From the NCBI GenBank assembly GCA_014529385.2, contig CM043968.1, forward strand, positions 23,007,013 to 23,071,012: a stretch of 64,000 bases of DNA, written 5' to 3'. Under the pieces are notes generated by a model. That model did no database searches, was not told where the DNA came from, and was given only the letters and a program-made list of their open reading frames with translations. The position numbers and the translations under genes are program-made. Positions 1-11,081 of this stretch are shown here, one piece after another (the stretch's first letter is position 1; the number at the start of each line of letters is the position of its first letter). The DNA comes from Adiantum capillus-veneris. Its lineage: Eukaryota > Streptophyta > Polypodiopsida > Polypodiales > Pteridaceae.

Positions 1-990
1 CAATGGCTGGAGTAATCCAGGTTGCTTCCCTCTATCATATTTGGTCTTTTGGCATACTACACATTTTGAAACATACTCTTGTATGCCCACTTTCATGGTA
101 GGCCAATAGAAATACGTCTATACTCCTCAAAGAGTAGGTTGAATACCTCTATGCCCCGCATAGGGAGGAGCATGGGATTCATACATAACTTTCTCACGAA
201 GGGAATGGGCAACACATAGCTTATTGTCGTGGAGAAGATAACCATCCTGAAAGGTGAATGGTTCCTCTTTCTTCCCCAAAGCAAGGGCTGACATTATGTC
301 TCTAAAGTTAGGTTCAATAGCATTCTCATCTATCATAGAAGATAGATCATTGTGAGTAGCTATAGACACCACATTAACTTTTGGTCGTCGTGAAAGTGCA
401 TCGGCCACTTGATTGTGCTTACCAGGAATGTAAACAATATGAAAATTAAATTGCAAAAGAAAATTCTCCCATCTCATTTGTTTGTCGGAGAGCTTGATTT
501 GCGTCATGAAATACTTGAGACTTTGGTGATCGGCTCGTAGAATGAATGGAGTCCCCAATAAGTAGTGCTTCCATGTGTCCAGGACATGTAGAACATCTAA
601 AATGTCTTTCTCATAAATGCCCAAGACTCGTTCATCAGTATTGAGCCTTCGGCTCTCATATGCTATGGCATGCCCTTCTTGAAGAAAAATTTCTCCAAGG
701 CAATCACCACAAGCATCACATTGGACCTTAAATGGTTTTGAGAGATCGGGAAGCATGAGGACTGGTTGAGAGGTAAGCTTCTCCTTGAGCTTGTCAAAAG
801 CATTTTGCTCCTTAGCACTCCATACATACTTAACGTTCTTCTTAGTTAAGTCATGTAGTGGTCCTACTACTTGAGAGAATTTTGCTATGAAGCGTCTATA
901 GTATGCGCACATGCCAATAAAGCTTCTTTGCTCATGTAGATTCCTTGGGTTAGGCCATGCTTTTATTACCTCTAACTTTGATGGATCCAT
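1..990 (-). CDS. Element A RT thumb, RNase H and integrase HHCC (runs off the left edge)
   Basis: The 287-residue open frame (990-127) covers RT connection (VIKAWPNPRNL, FIGMCAYYRRFI), RNase H (VQCDACGDCLGEI with the first Asp, YEKDILDVLH with the Glu, ILRADHQSLKYF with the next Asp, QVADALSR with the last) and then the integrase zinc domain, in which GHRGIQPTL is the second-His side. Beyond 127, another frame gives YWPTM and CVVCQKTK, supplying the CxxC pair. The frame changes near 126. The integrase catalytic core lies outside the window. Confidence 0.9.
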
Positions 991-1019
991 ATGGATACCA
1001 TCTTGAGAGATAATATGAC

Positions 1020-1640
1020 CTAGATATTGAATCTCTTGAAGGAAAATTTGCTTTTCTTTTGGTTGAGAAAAAGCTTATTCTCCCTCAATGCTTGAAAAAT
1101 CATTTGGAGATGTTGCTTATGTTCCTCCCAAAGACTTGGAGTAGATGATGATATCATCAAAGAACACTCCAGTGAATTTGCAATAAGGTCTAAAATTTTC
1201 TCCATTAGACGATTAAATGTAGTTGGTGCATTAGTCAAGCCAAACGGCATGACTAGATATTCATAAAGACCAAACATTGTGCGAAACACGGTCTTTAGGA
1301 TATCTTCATCCACTATCCTTATTTGATGATAGCCACTTTTAAGGTCAATCCTATTAAAGTAGGTAGAGCCTTGTAGCTTATCAAACATATCTTCTACCCG
1401 AGGCATGGGAAATCTATTTTTGATAGTGATATGGTTTAGTGCTTGACACACATATGGTATGTACCATCTTTCTTTTGCACTAAAAGGATTGGAGGACAAA
1501 AGGGAGAGGAACTAGGCCTCACCATCCCTTTGTCTACCAATTCCTGTACTTGCCTCATGATCTCTTCTTTTTGAGATTGTAAGACTCAATAAGGAGGCTT
1601 GTTAGGCGGTGAGCTTCCTGGAAGGAGCTCAATGCGATGG
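1020..1640 (-). pseudogene. Element A reverse transcriptase, frameshifted
   Basis: Read from 1640 downward: the finger region (PPNKPPY, EIMRQVQELVDKGMVRPS) carries stops. The palm follows as TYFNRIDLKSGYHQIRI and VMPFGLTNAPTTFNRLM. The catalytic motif is present as FFDDIIIYS at about 1140-1170, but in a different frame from the preceding palm segment. RT copies element RNA into DNA. The catalytic residues can be read, but the frame shift just before them and a stop near 1560 mean no continuous enzyme is encoded. Confidence 0.9.
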
Positions 1641-1651
1641 TCATCATCCCC

Positions 1652-2299
1652 TCATTTTGGAGGTAAGTCCATAGGGATCTCATCGATGAACACATCTTGG
1701 AAATCTTTTAGAAAATTAGACAAGTCGAACCCTTCTTGATTCCTACCATTTATATTTGATGCAACATTAGGATCTTTTAGAAACTCTTTGACAAAAATCA
1801 TGTACACAAAAACTGAGCTCTTCATTGATTTATCCAAACCAAGAGAATTTACAAGTGGAATGGTGCAACCACGCTCACTAGCATCTATATACATGTTCTT
1901 TTCCCTATAGGTGAAGTAGATTCTCCTTTCAGGGAATTTCATATTGGCAGTCATGCGATCAAACCATGGCGCCCCTAGGATAGCATCCTCATGTTGGAGA
2001 GGAGAGATGAAAAAGTCTTTTTTGTCGACATAGCTTTGGACATGAAGCCTCAACTTCCCTAGGATAGCATCCTCATGTTGGAGAGGAGAGATGAAAAAGT
2101 CTTTTTTGTCGACATAGCTTTGGACATGAAGCCTCAACTTCCCAATCAAGGGAGTAACGGAGGCTTGCTGTCCCTTGAAAGCTGTGTCAGCCATTATCAT
2201 ATCTCCCATCTCGAAATCTTGAATGCCCAACTTGGTGGCCAACTCCGTTGATATAAAGTTGTGAGTAGAGCCAGGGTCCAAACAAGATAAAGGCATCAT
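1652..2299 (-). CDS. Element A aspartic protease region (partial pol)
   Basis: The retropepsin signature is DPGSTHNFIS near the start, where plant families normally have D(S/T)GS, followed by AILGAPWF, the usual ILG-x-x-W motif. The protein then runs toward the RT N-terminus (VFIDEIPMDLPPK). An 84-bp in-frame direct duplication at 1973-2140 repeats 28 residues ending in HEDAIL, immediately before LGAPWF. B lacks it. The catalytic Asp is present, but the T/S-G context has become P-G, so activity is doubtful. Confidence 0.88.
   Translation of the reverse strand: MMPLSCLDPGSTHNFISTELATKLGIQDFEMGDMIMADTAFKGQQASVTPLIGKLRLHVQSYVDKKDFFISPLQHEDAILGKLRLHVQSYVDKKDFFISPLQHEDAILGAPWFDRMTANMKFPERRIYFTYREKNMYIDASERGCTIPLVNSLGLDKSMKSSVFVYMIFVKEFLKDPNVASNINGRNQEGFDLSNFLKDFQDVFIDEIPMDLPPK
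1973..2140 (-). repeat. 84-bp in-frame tandem duplication in protease of element A
   Basis: Units begin at 1973 and 2057 (CCCTAGGATAGC). The 84-bp period is exactly 28 codons, so the protease frame survives with 28 residues repeated. The second unit is near identical to the first, so the duplication is recent compared with the divergence between A and B. Confidence 0.93.
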
Positions 2300-2614
2300 G
2301 CTCTCTTACCTTTCCCCAAGCATAGGAAAGTGATGATCCTTTGCAATGAGCATCCTCTTTGGGAGCTTCCATGATGGAAGCTCTAGGAGTCTCATTGCGA
2401 GTATTCTTTTTGGGGCAAGAACGATAGCCATGTCCTTGCTTCCACACTCGAAACACTTATGGTCCTTGTGAAAAGCTTCAAGCTCTTCAGGAGAGAGTTT
2501 GTTTTTGCCTTTGTAAACTCCCTTCTCCTTGGACCGATTGTTGTTGTTGTTGTTGGAAGTGCCTTGGGAAGAATTTTGAGCATTGGTTTTCCGTGTTGCA
2601 TCATTTTTGTCTTT
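2187..2614 (-). pseudogene. gag: Element A gag zinc knuckle region, frameshifted
   Basis: A Lys/Asn-rich linker is followed by a CCHC knuckle split over two frames: the first half reads HKCFECG and the second half QGHGYRSCP. B has the intact version CFKCGEQGHGYRSC in one frame. CCHC knuckles bind the packaged RNA. A one-base lesion between the two cysteines and the histidine would disable the knuckle if translated. Confidence 0.85.
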
Positions 2615-2918
2615 GTTTTCCATGGGCATAACATTCCGTCTGGCCCCTTGATGGAAATTGATGCGTGAAGCAACCATGATGTGATGGATTACTTTGCTAA
2701 TAGAACCAAGCCGTTGTTTTCCATGGGCATGACATTCCATCTAGCCCCTTGATGGAAATTGATGCGTGAAGCAACCATGATGTGATGGATTACTTTGCTG
2801 ATAGAACCAAGCCGTTGTTTTCCATGGGCATGACATTCCGTCTAGCCCCTTGATGGAAATTGATGCGTGAAGCAACCATGATGTGATGGATTACTTTGCT
2901 GATAGAACCAAGCCGTTG
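2615..2918 (-). repeat. 101-bp tandem triplication inside gag of element A
   Basis: Three near-identical units start at 2620, 2721 and 2822 if each is anchored on CCATGGGCAT, so the period is 101 bp. Only a few bases differ between units. B has a single copy at the corresponding site (about 47655-47750). Because 101 is not a multiple of three, the expansion shifts the gag frame and separates the gag core from the zinc knuckle. Confidence 0.95.
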
Positions 2919-3435
2919 AGAGTTGATGTATTCGTCCATCTCTTTAGGTAATCCCACATAGAATTTTTGCCTTTGCTTTGCAAAGTCTATATTTTGAAAG
3001 ACAGTAGCCTTGAGATGTAAATCCCAAAACTTGTCTACATACTTGTGTTTAGACTCATAAGAGAGAAGCTTCAAGCTGTGACATTTGATAAGCACTTTGT
3101 CCTTTGAATCGCTTGCAAGGAATTGCTTCATGTTGGAAAATTGTAGAGTTTTCCATGTCTTTGGGGCTTCGCTTTTGCCACACAAGCTAGCCCACCATTG
3201 ACGAGCTAATCTTTGGAAGTGCATCGCTACATGGAATAGCTTGGAGGACTCTGTGAAGCCCTCATCTCCAAAGGCCACATCAAATTGCTGGATGAAGGCC
3301 AACACTTTTTCATTAGCACCAAAGGTGCCATCATAGGTGAGAAAAGAGATACTCTTTCCTCCCTCCTCGGAACTTCTTTAGCTTTTGTGACCTTTGCCAT
3401 GCAGGGTATGATTTGCGATGGCCTCCCCTCTTGTA
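2790..3435 (-). pseudogene. gag: Element A gag core (Retrotrans_gag-like)
   Basis: The translation contains the conserved pattern of plant Gag: KVLAFIQQFDVAFGDE, then HVAMHFQRLARQWWASL, then KYVDKFWDLHLKA and QKFYVGLPKEMDEYI. This matches the helical capsid-like domain of Ty3/gypsy Gag, whose role is particle assembly. The 3' part runs into a 101-bp triplication (2615-2918) that changes frame. B carries a parallel segment at 47987-48463, with the same FIQQFD and QWWASL landmarks. Confidence 0.85.
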
Positions 3436-3943
3436 TTATCTAGGAGAATAGCCATAGATTTCTTCAAAAGAGGAGGAAGGTGAAGAAGAAGGAGAAGAGG
3501 GTGACCTCTTTCTTACCCTTTTCTTCCTTTGTTTCCTCTCTTCCCTTTCGAAGTGACGAGGAGAAGGACTGTGTGTTGATCTTTTCCTCTTGAGAGGAGT
3601 GGGCGATCGTCTAGACAGTCGTCGTCGTGGAGCCACATCTTCAGAAGAACTTAAACTTTCATTGCTTTCTTTCTCTTTGGATTCCTCCTCTCGTATGGGA
3701 GAGTCTTCTTTTGGGGGTCTCTTCAAGAGGCCTCCTAAGACCTCTCTCCTCTTAGAGAGGAAGGGAAATCCCATAAGTGCGAAGTTGTTGAGTAACTTCG
3801 GCTTGCAAGGCAGGGTTGCCCATATCTTGCTGCAACCTAGTTACGAGATAATTCACAAACATGGGAGCATCATCATTAGCACCTTCATGTGCAAAATCAA
3901 AGCTATCAATGCTCATTCTACTGTGTTGGTTATTGTCAGCCAT
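3436..3943 (-). pseudogene. gag: Element A gag, N-terminal part, interrupted
   Basis: The frame opens at 3943 with MADNNQHSRM and matches the start of gag in B (MADNNQESRM at 48767), so this ATG is well supported. It stops after GISLPL at about 3752. Coding resumes in another frame as a very basic, Ser/Arg-rich stretch (3774-3436, SRRSPTPLKRKRS-like) of the kind expected for a Gag nucleic-acid-binding or disordered region. The stop and frame change mark it as decayed. Assignment rests on position between PBS and gag core and on the parallel with B. Confidence 0.75.
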
Positions 3944-4344
3944 GTTAACAAAATTTTATGTATGTACTTAGTGTATGCTTTGGCAATTCAAAACCGTACT
4001 TGCCACTCCTCTTAGCCTTTGAAAATAGGCTCTTAAGTATCTACACCTATGGCTTGAAGTGGTTAATTATAGAGAGTAGTGGAATAAGTCTAACATAGCA
4101 CAGATGCCGAGGGCTAGCTCCTTTCGGACTTCTTATGGCAATAATGGTAAAGCCGTAGGAAAGTCTAAAAAGACTCCATTATTAAGTCCAAATCTCCCAA
4201 GGTGTGCACCATATCCCACATTGTTGGGCTCAACAAAACCGATAATATATGCTAGTTTCACTTACCCTAATATAATTAACAACATCAACCATTTATAGGC
4301 TACTTAAGGACCTCTCTTCTTAAGCAAGAAAAGAGAAACCAAAT

Positions 4345-4356
4345 GCTCTGATACCA
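4345..4356 (-). other. Primer binding site of element A (tRNA-iMet type)
   Basis: On the minus strand the bases read TGGTATCAGAGC, the classic plant LTR-element PBS complementary to the 3' end of initiator tRNA-Met. One base separates it from the LTR end. B has the identical site at 49161-49172. Confidence 0.9.
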
Positions 4357-4357
4357 A

Positions 4358-5938
4358 TGTAATGGAATTGGCCTATTTAACTTGCGAGTAGCGGATATTA
4401 ATGAGAGTACTTTTGAGAAATTACTGTGTGAGCATAGCGGGTGAACATAATTGAAGATAGCAACATAATCATAGGAATTAGTTAATTTGGGATGAACAAT
4501 ACTTTTGCAAGAGAGAGAATTTAGAGAACATGACATCACTTGAGGACCGGAATTATGTGGAGCCGGTCCCCCTTCCAATAGGCATTTGTATTATGAATTC
4601 TCCCATGAAGAGAGATTTGTTACAATACAATCTTTGTGTTCCTTATGACCTAGGTGATGCAATGAATATGGAAAGCTTCATGCATCACAAGAATACTATA
4701 AACTTTGAAAAAAGCTTTAACTATCCCAATCCTCATTCCCAAGACCTCAAACACCTTTGAAGGTGGAGAGAGCTAGCAAGGAATGATGGTAGGGAAGAAG
4801 AAGAAGAAACATTTCAAAGGAGAAAGAATTAGTTCCTCGCTTATCATAACTCTACTTGCTAGCATACATAATAACATAGTAATGAATATGGAGAAGATGG
4901 AAAGCTTAAGCATTGAAGCATGGCTCTTGGTTGGATTTGCACTCCATAGCCAAGAGTGTTGGTGTAGGCTCTCAACCTCTACTTGCTTGGAGAAGGAGAG
5001 GGAGCTCTTTCACTTTGCACAATGCATAATGAGATAGTGTGTGTGCGTGGGAGAGGATACCCCCTAAGAAACCCCCTAGCTTGCTTTGGTTGAACCCCCC
5101 TTGTAGATCATGCTTGAAGCTCATTGGATCCCTCCAGGCCTAGCCAATCAGGCATGCGGCATTACAAGCAACAAGGGTAGCCTTGGGACAAGTGTCCCCC
5201 TTTCCCCTTTGAGAGAGAGGACTTGATAAATGCAAAGACAATTACTTAAATTTGCTAAATTATCATTGGACCCCAACCAATAGGCTTTAGGCACACAATA
5301 AGGGCAACATGAGGAGGAACTTGACAATTGTCTCCTTTGCTTTCTTTGTACTAGACATGCCTTGTGTGAGTGTGTGTGTTTTCTCTCTCATCCCTCCTCA
5401 TGTAGGGCTCGCCCCTTCCTTGTAGGGATTGGAATTGACCTTTTGCATATCTCAATCCACTCAACTTGGGCTTGGTTCCCACCAGAAGCTTGGCCCTCAA
5501 GCCCCTCAAGCTTGGGCCGGGTTCCCACCTCAAGTACAACCCTAGCATCTCAAGCACCTCAAGCATCTCAATCATCAAGCACCTCAAGCACCTCAAGAAC
5601 CTTAAGCTTGGGCTGGGTTCCCATCTCAAGCACCTCAAGCTTGGACCGGGTTCCCACCTCAAGCTGAACCCTAGCTTACCTAAGGTCAAAGGAGTTTTAC
5701 ACTAACTATTGGAGGTATTCAATGATGCTAACCCTAAGATATTATGCTCCATTGGTTAGCCTTGATCTTTGATAGACCATCTCTCATTTGGTCCCCTTTA
5801 CCATTGGCCCCATGTTGAGATAGATGTATAAGCACATGTCTATATCTTAACCCTTGTTCCCGTTTATTCTCCCACATTAAATGATCAGTTTAATATGAGA
5901 AAATCATTTGGGTTGGTTAGATATTAGATTTTATGACA
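4358..5938 (-). repeat. 5' LTR of element A
   Basis: This stretch of about 1.58 kb starts with TGTAATGG next to the PBS and ends with TTTATGACA, giving TG..CA termini. Its ends were set by comparison with 49174-50890 in element B: similarity starts and stops at these termini in both. It contains CT/GA-rich sequence and, at about 5460-5670, a run of CACCTCAAG-type short repeats. Short reading frames inside it look like chance. Confidence 0.8.
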
Positions 5939-6141
5939 TCCACGTTAGACGAGTTTGGTCCCTCTTTCTTGTCGTGAGTGACAATAAGCAGATCATTAAT
6001 ATTATGATCAAGGCAGGCCTATTATCCTTCGAAAGGTGAGGGACACAAAACTGAGGTACTAGGGTGTCTCCCGATCAAAGTGCTCCAGGTCTTCTTGAGC
6101 ACAATGCTGGTGCCCAACATTACCAATCACTTGTATTTTTA

Positions 6142-6896
6142 CTACAGTGCCCAAATAACCACACTTAGTAAATTGTAGTGAAGATTGACACCATGAGACA
6201 AAAAATATATCTTATATTCAAAATAAGTAAATAGCACAAAAAGCACATGGAAATTTAAGTTTCTGATGTGCGTGGGTTTTTGGGGGTCTTGATTAGTACT
6301 TTTCTTTGGACCTGGATGACGCACTCCTTCCTCTTGATGTCGCTTGCATTTCTTCCTCAAGGTATCTGCAATTTCTAGTAATGTCTCCACATTCTCTGCG
6401 TCCTCCACTTTATCCTTTGGGATCACAATAAGGTTTAGGGGGAAAAAACCAGAATATACTCCAACAAAAGTGAAACACTACATATATACACTTGATTACC
6501 TTCTTGGTTGTCGGTTGAGAGCTTGCTAGAGTCATGTCCAATGGTTCTCAACCATGAAGGGTTCAGCCTCAAGGTCCTTCACTCTATCCCTACTTTTTAC
6601 AACAGCCTTGCCATGCTGAAAACCCTCAGATAGCTCTTTGTTGTTCTCGTCAACTTCAGACAGTTCTCTATTATTCTTGTCAAGCTCAAGCAGACGAGAA
6701 CTTTTGTCAGCATTGGTTTCTGTGAAGAAAAAAATCATGTTAAGGGAGTTATCTCATGACAAGTGGATTTAAGCTGAGTATAGTGAACCTACCCTCCGGA
6801 TCTGTGCACTCAATTCCAAGTGCCGAGAACTTGGCAATTTCTCGAATCTTTAGTGTGCACAATGGGTGAGTGAACTCTGCCATAGTGCACATAGAA
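6142..6896 (-). pseudogene. Exons of an unidentified spliced gene (coiled coil), minus strand
   Basis: An internal exon (6896-6793, 104 nt) has a textbook acceptor (TTTTGCTTTGCAG) and a donor GG|GTAGGT. The next exon starts at 6719 after TTTTTTCTTCACAG. The 73-bp intron between them is phase 1 and the join keeps frame: the first exon ends in ECTDPE and the second continues TNADKSSRLLELDKNN, a charged, heptad-like stretch. A stop follows at 6532; one base of shift would instead read on to a possible donor near 6496. A further candidate exon (about 6426-6250) encodes DKVEDAENVETLLEIADTL. I do not recognise the protein. It could be a host gene piece or sequence captured by a transposon. Confidence 0.5.
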
Positions 6897-6931
6897 CTGC
6901 AAAGCAAAATGGGTGATATTTGTGTTGACAT

Positions 6932-8267
6932 TGTAGCAAGAAGAACCCTGCCATGTGGTTAGCTAAGAGGGGTTTTCCACATGCAACACACTCACCCCCA
7001 ATACACACAAACGATTTCAAAAAAGAGGCTTTAGTTGGCGGTGAGGGGACAATGAAGCCTCTAACCTTTTCCTATATATATTGGATTGCTATATCCATAA
7101 ATTCTCTTCGAGATGTCAAGGATTCTAATTCAAATTCCAAATCCATATTCCTTTGCTGCCAACCATAGCATAAACAAAAGGGAGAGTAAGATCATTTCAT
7201 GATTGAATGGACTTAAGTGCACAAGCTTGAGTGCTTCTATTCAACTTCTTCTAAAGAATTCAAAGAAAATTAAAAAATGGTTGACAAATCTTATCAAAAC
7301 GCTTTCTAGTCATTTCTTAGTGCTTTATAACAACTTCTTTAGCACTATCTAACCACCTATTGAACACTATTGAGCACTTCAGAGAACTTTCTAACCACTT
7401 GGTCACCAATTTCTAAGCACCTATCTACCACTTTTAAAGCACCTTCAGAGCACTTTCAAAGCACTTGTGTGGGATGGGTGTCTAACCTCACTCCTATCTT
7501 ATTGCAGATGTAGCGAGAACCAGGAATAAATTGTCAATCCATGGGACGAAGCTGACTCAACTAGTGCATAGAGGATACAAGAGGTTGTCAATCTCTTGGA
7601 AAACAACAAACAACTCGCATCTAACTCAAGCTACACTCAAGTGACTGAAATCACCAAAAGCTAATCGCTCATCGACAAACAAATCACATCCATTACAACA
7701 TCAAATGACATCCAAATGTAACGAAACTTCTAGGACATGTTCATAAGACCTAAGCACACATGCTTATGGTTTCAAATCTCACTTTAGGTCAAGAGCAAAA
7801 TCACAATTATTAACAACAATGGATTTTTGACCTAGTCGTTTTTGACCTAGAATGCATCTAAATGCTTAGCAATGATGCCCCAGTACCCCACCTATGCTTA
7901 GTTTTTGATTTTGAAGTGCAAAATCCTACTTACTATGAAATTAGGCCGCGGGTGGCGACACCAAAAGCTACAAAATATCGTGAAATGCGTAAGTCAATGC
8001 GTAGAGCTCTTACTTGTGGTTGAAATGCAACAGACGCGAGTGCAATATGACAAACAGGGAGGGAGTAGGAAGCGCAAAAAGGAGAGAAGTGAGCGCCATT
8101 AGCTCACGCTGTGTATTTCATTATCCAAAAACTTAAAAATAACTTACAAAAATGGCTTTTATACCTTAGCAAAGGTTTTTGGTGATCAAAACTAATAATC
8201 TGGGAGCTCTAACTGAAGATAGGTAAAAACAGGTTGATACAATCTGAAAGCTTGTAGCCCTGGCTTA
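6932..8267. other. Non-coding stretch without recognised features
   Basis: No open frame with recognisable content is present. From about 7240 to 7480 the sequence is rich in degenerate GCACTT/AGCAC words spaced irregularly. Near 7905-8102 a short plus-strand frame exists but has no domain character. This could be an old LTR or intron of the flanking minus-strand remnants. Confidence 0.4.
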
Positions 8268-11081
8268 TCAATTACAAAGTTTATCTGTAAAATAGGAGCT
8301 ATAATATTTTTGATTTATCAAAATAACAAATGTTTTAACAATGAGAGCTCCAAAAAATGGTATCCGAGTTCCCCCCCTCCTCGCTTGTGTTGTCCCTTGA
8401 CACAGCTTTACGAGATGAAATAATCTACGGCTTGACGTGGTTGGTGAGGTGGTCTTTAAGTGCATGTAATGCTTTCTCATCTTTGATGTTTTTTTCTTTG
8501 TCTGGAACCTGCAAAAGTTGCATAGTGACTCTGTTCTTTAGCTTGATGGCTGAGTAGCCTACAAATTTGGAAGTTAGGTTGCTGATCACTGGCCCAAAAA
8601 CCTTCATTCGCCAAGTGAAAAACCCTGTGTAGAACGCTTCATCAAATGCCAACATATTATGAGATGGCAAGAACATGCAGCGGACATAGAAGCCATGAAG
8701 GAGTTCTTCGGAAGGTTGAGATCATAGCATAAACCGTTATTGCCCTCGAGGAAGGATATCCACGGTGCTCCTCCTTGATTTGGCTCATGAAAGGCTTCAA
8801 TTCTTGTGAGCAGCATTTGGAAAATTTTGTAAAGCATAGCACATGAGAGATCAGGGAGACTTTTGAAGAATGCCATGGCACCCGTTAGGGTTTTCATCAT
8901 GTATTCCTCTGTTGGAATTCCTTTTTCTGGAGCTGGCAATCTCGGATAATTCAGCCATGTAGGCTGCTTCTTTGTCATTGTCTCATGTGCTTGCCACGTC
9001 CTTACTCTTGGTACATGACAAAAAGTCGGGTCTTTCTGAAGTGCCGCTGGTGCTCTTGTGAACAGAATCAAGTATCTAGGATTCTTGTTCAACCAACTCT
9101 TTCTCCACTTGGGGTGGACTTCATCTGCGCCTTCTGCTTGCATGTCTTTATATAGTCGTTCCTTGACTTGTAGCAGCTCTACCTTGATCAAGGGATATGG
9201 CAGTGATTGCTGATGCCATTGTGCATTGATTTGGTTGGGAGTGAGCTGAGTAACATTGACAGAATGAAGAACTCTCAACTCCCAATTCATTGCTGCTTTT
9301 CACTGCTCATCCGTCTCTTGAGAAACCTTCTCCTTAAGTGCATCTTCTTCAGCTTTTGACAGCTGGACCATTGACACTTGATCGGCATCTATTAATGGTA
9401 CTTAAAATTCTTCTTCTCCCCCGAGCCCTTCTGCCGACTGTGTTTCCATCTTAGTGAAAGAGACTGAGGGAATATCAATGTGGGGTTGTTCTGATGTACC
9501 TGTTTCTTCCTGCATCTCTTGCTATCCATCTCGCAGTAGTTGATTAACTCTTTTGAGCTCTGTTATCTCTTTGAGTAGCTCTTCTTCTCTTTGTACCCGC
9601 ATTATGCAAAGTATTTGCATTGTGACTGCTCTAGCTTGAGATCTTTATTCTTTTTCTCCAGTGCTTCATACACTTCGTTTGTACCTTTAATCGAGGCAAC
9701 TGCGGGATTTTCTCTTACATGTCACAAAAAGGTTGCCTGATTGTTGATCCTCTGCTCTAAATATTACAATCAGGAGTTTGCTACGTCTAACTATACTTGG
9801 ATCTTTTGAACTGACAGTGTTATAGTTAAGAGTTCGTTGGTGACCTCTGTCAGCTATTCGTCCTTGGTCTTGCGGGCGTTTGACAACTTCGTGAGAATTT
9901 CTCCTAGCTCCTCCATTTCCTTTTGCTACTTTTCTTTGGCTAGTTGATGTTGTTCAACTTCAGCTTTCATCTCTTGGACTTGTTTCTGCAGATCAATGAT
10001 GACATTCAATCTGTCCTCTAGCTCTCCTTGGAGAGCATCTATCACCATCTCCAACTCTCTAGCCTTAGCACTGCGGCTAAGTGCTGCTGATCGCATTTTT
10101 TTGTGTCATTTCTTGTATCTGCTTTGCATATTCATTAACTTGGAGAATTACCTCATTATTTGTCTGTCAGTCTTCAGTTTTTGTGAGCTGCCTAGATGAT
10201 TCAATAGTCTCTTGTGGCTCCTTGTGTTTTGTAGTTTACTGATTGTGGTGGCGGTAGGGGTTCTACCTCTGTTTGAGATTGTGTAGTTGCTTCTACTGCT
10301 TTGTCTTCTTGAGGCTTCGTGGATGCCTCGTCCGTTTCTTGCTAAGTGGTTGTAGACGGGGTGGCCTCTCTTTCTTGTGCCTTTGGTTGCTCAAAACTTG
10401 TTGCTTCCTTTGGTTTAGGACTTGCTGCTCTTTTTGGTTCAGGCTCCTTTTCTTTAGTTTGTTCACCCTTGGTGAATCTAACTGTTGGCGATGGTGGAGG
10501 GCTTGGCGTGGGGTGGTCTTGTTGTTCCGTAGTAGGTGATGATGATCTGGGAGACGTCTCACTGTGTTCATGCTGGGCTTCACTTTGTTGTGTCGCTTCC
10601 GCTTGTCTTTGCTACTTCGCTTTATCTTCCTTAGATTTTCTTTCAGCTTCTTCAGCTTCTTTTAGCTTTAATGCTTCTGTTTCAGTGTACATGCATTCCA
10701 AAAAATCTATGGTGTCTTCAGCCTCTTTCCTTGCAGGGTGCTTTGTTCTTGGTCCTTTTACTTCTTTAGATATCCACTTTTCAGGGTCCTCTCCTACAGC
10801 TTGGTGGCTTCTTTCATAGTTGTGCTTTTCTCTTTCAAACCTTGCCTTCTTCTGTTGAGGCTCCTCTTGATGTGTAGCCACTGCTGTTCTTTTCATCTCT
10901 TCAATGCGGGCTCTTCTTTCCTCATTGTCTGAGCTTTCGCTGCTATGTGCTTCAAGAGAGCTCTCGACACATTCTTCATTGGATTTGCAAGTTCTCTTGG
11001 TGGACCTTGTGGCTCGAGGAGGTGGCTGTGCAAACACAATCCATGTTTTCTGATCTGGGGCAGGCGACAAATTCTATACAC
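8268..11081 (-). pseudogene. Decayed long coding region: charged/Pro-rich N-part, coiled coil, globular C-part
   Basis: Minus-strand coding character runs through most of the interval in overlapping frames with scattered stops. It opens at 11070 without an ATG (LSPAPDQKTW), with acidic and Lys-rich sequence, then Pro/Ser/Thr/Gln-rich sequence to about 10250. A heptad-like segment (REEELLKEITELKRVNQLL) lies near 9560-9620. A 228-codon open frame (9290-8604) reads NWELRVLHSVNV, WRKSWLNKNPRYLILFTRAP and IPTEEYMMKTLTGAMAFF. After a shift near 8670 it continues FYTGFFTWRMKVFGPVISNL and KEKNIKDEKALHALKDHL down to 8425. I do not recognise the family. It could be an accessory ORF of a retroelement or a captured host gene. 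Plus-strand frames opposite it are shadows. Confidence 0.45.

Larger units (their letters stand above)
1..5938 (-). mobile_element. Element A: Ty3/gypsy LTR retrotransposon, 5' LTR to integrase N-terminus
   Basis: Read on the minus strand, the order is 5' LTR (5938-4358), tRNA-iMet-type PBS, gag, CCHC knuckle, aspartic protease, RT, RNase H and integrase HHCC domain. This PR-RT-RH-INT order is that of Ty3/gypsy. The element continues past base 1, so the integrase core and 3' LTR are not visible. Several frameshifts and stops break the reading frame, so it is not autonomous. B (45992-50890) is a second member of the same family: gag, protease, PBS and LTR all align with it. I cannot assign a clade with confidence because the integrase C-terminus, where a chromodomain would lie, is outside the window. 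Confidence 0.92.

Noticed and set aside
1-990. Chromodomain at the end of the A integrase
   Set aside because: The part of integrase that would hold it lies outside the window, so the chromovirus question cannot be answered here.
3590-4015. 141-codon plus-strand frame
   Set aside because: Antisense of gag of element A; the start MADNNQ and basic region on the minus strand are shared with B.
5351-5705. Repeat-containing frames in the A LTR (SLRWEPGPSL, LGPGSHLK repeats)
   Set aside because: They arise from short tandem repeats in an LTR, occur on both strands and lack any parallel in the B LTR.
10273-10932. Plus-strand frames rich in Cys, Phe and Leu (membrane-like)
   Set aside because: They are the antisense of Lys/Glu/Gln-rich minus-strand coding sequence, which always gives hydrophobic shadows.
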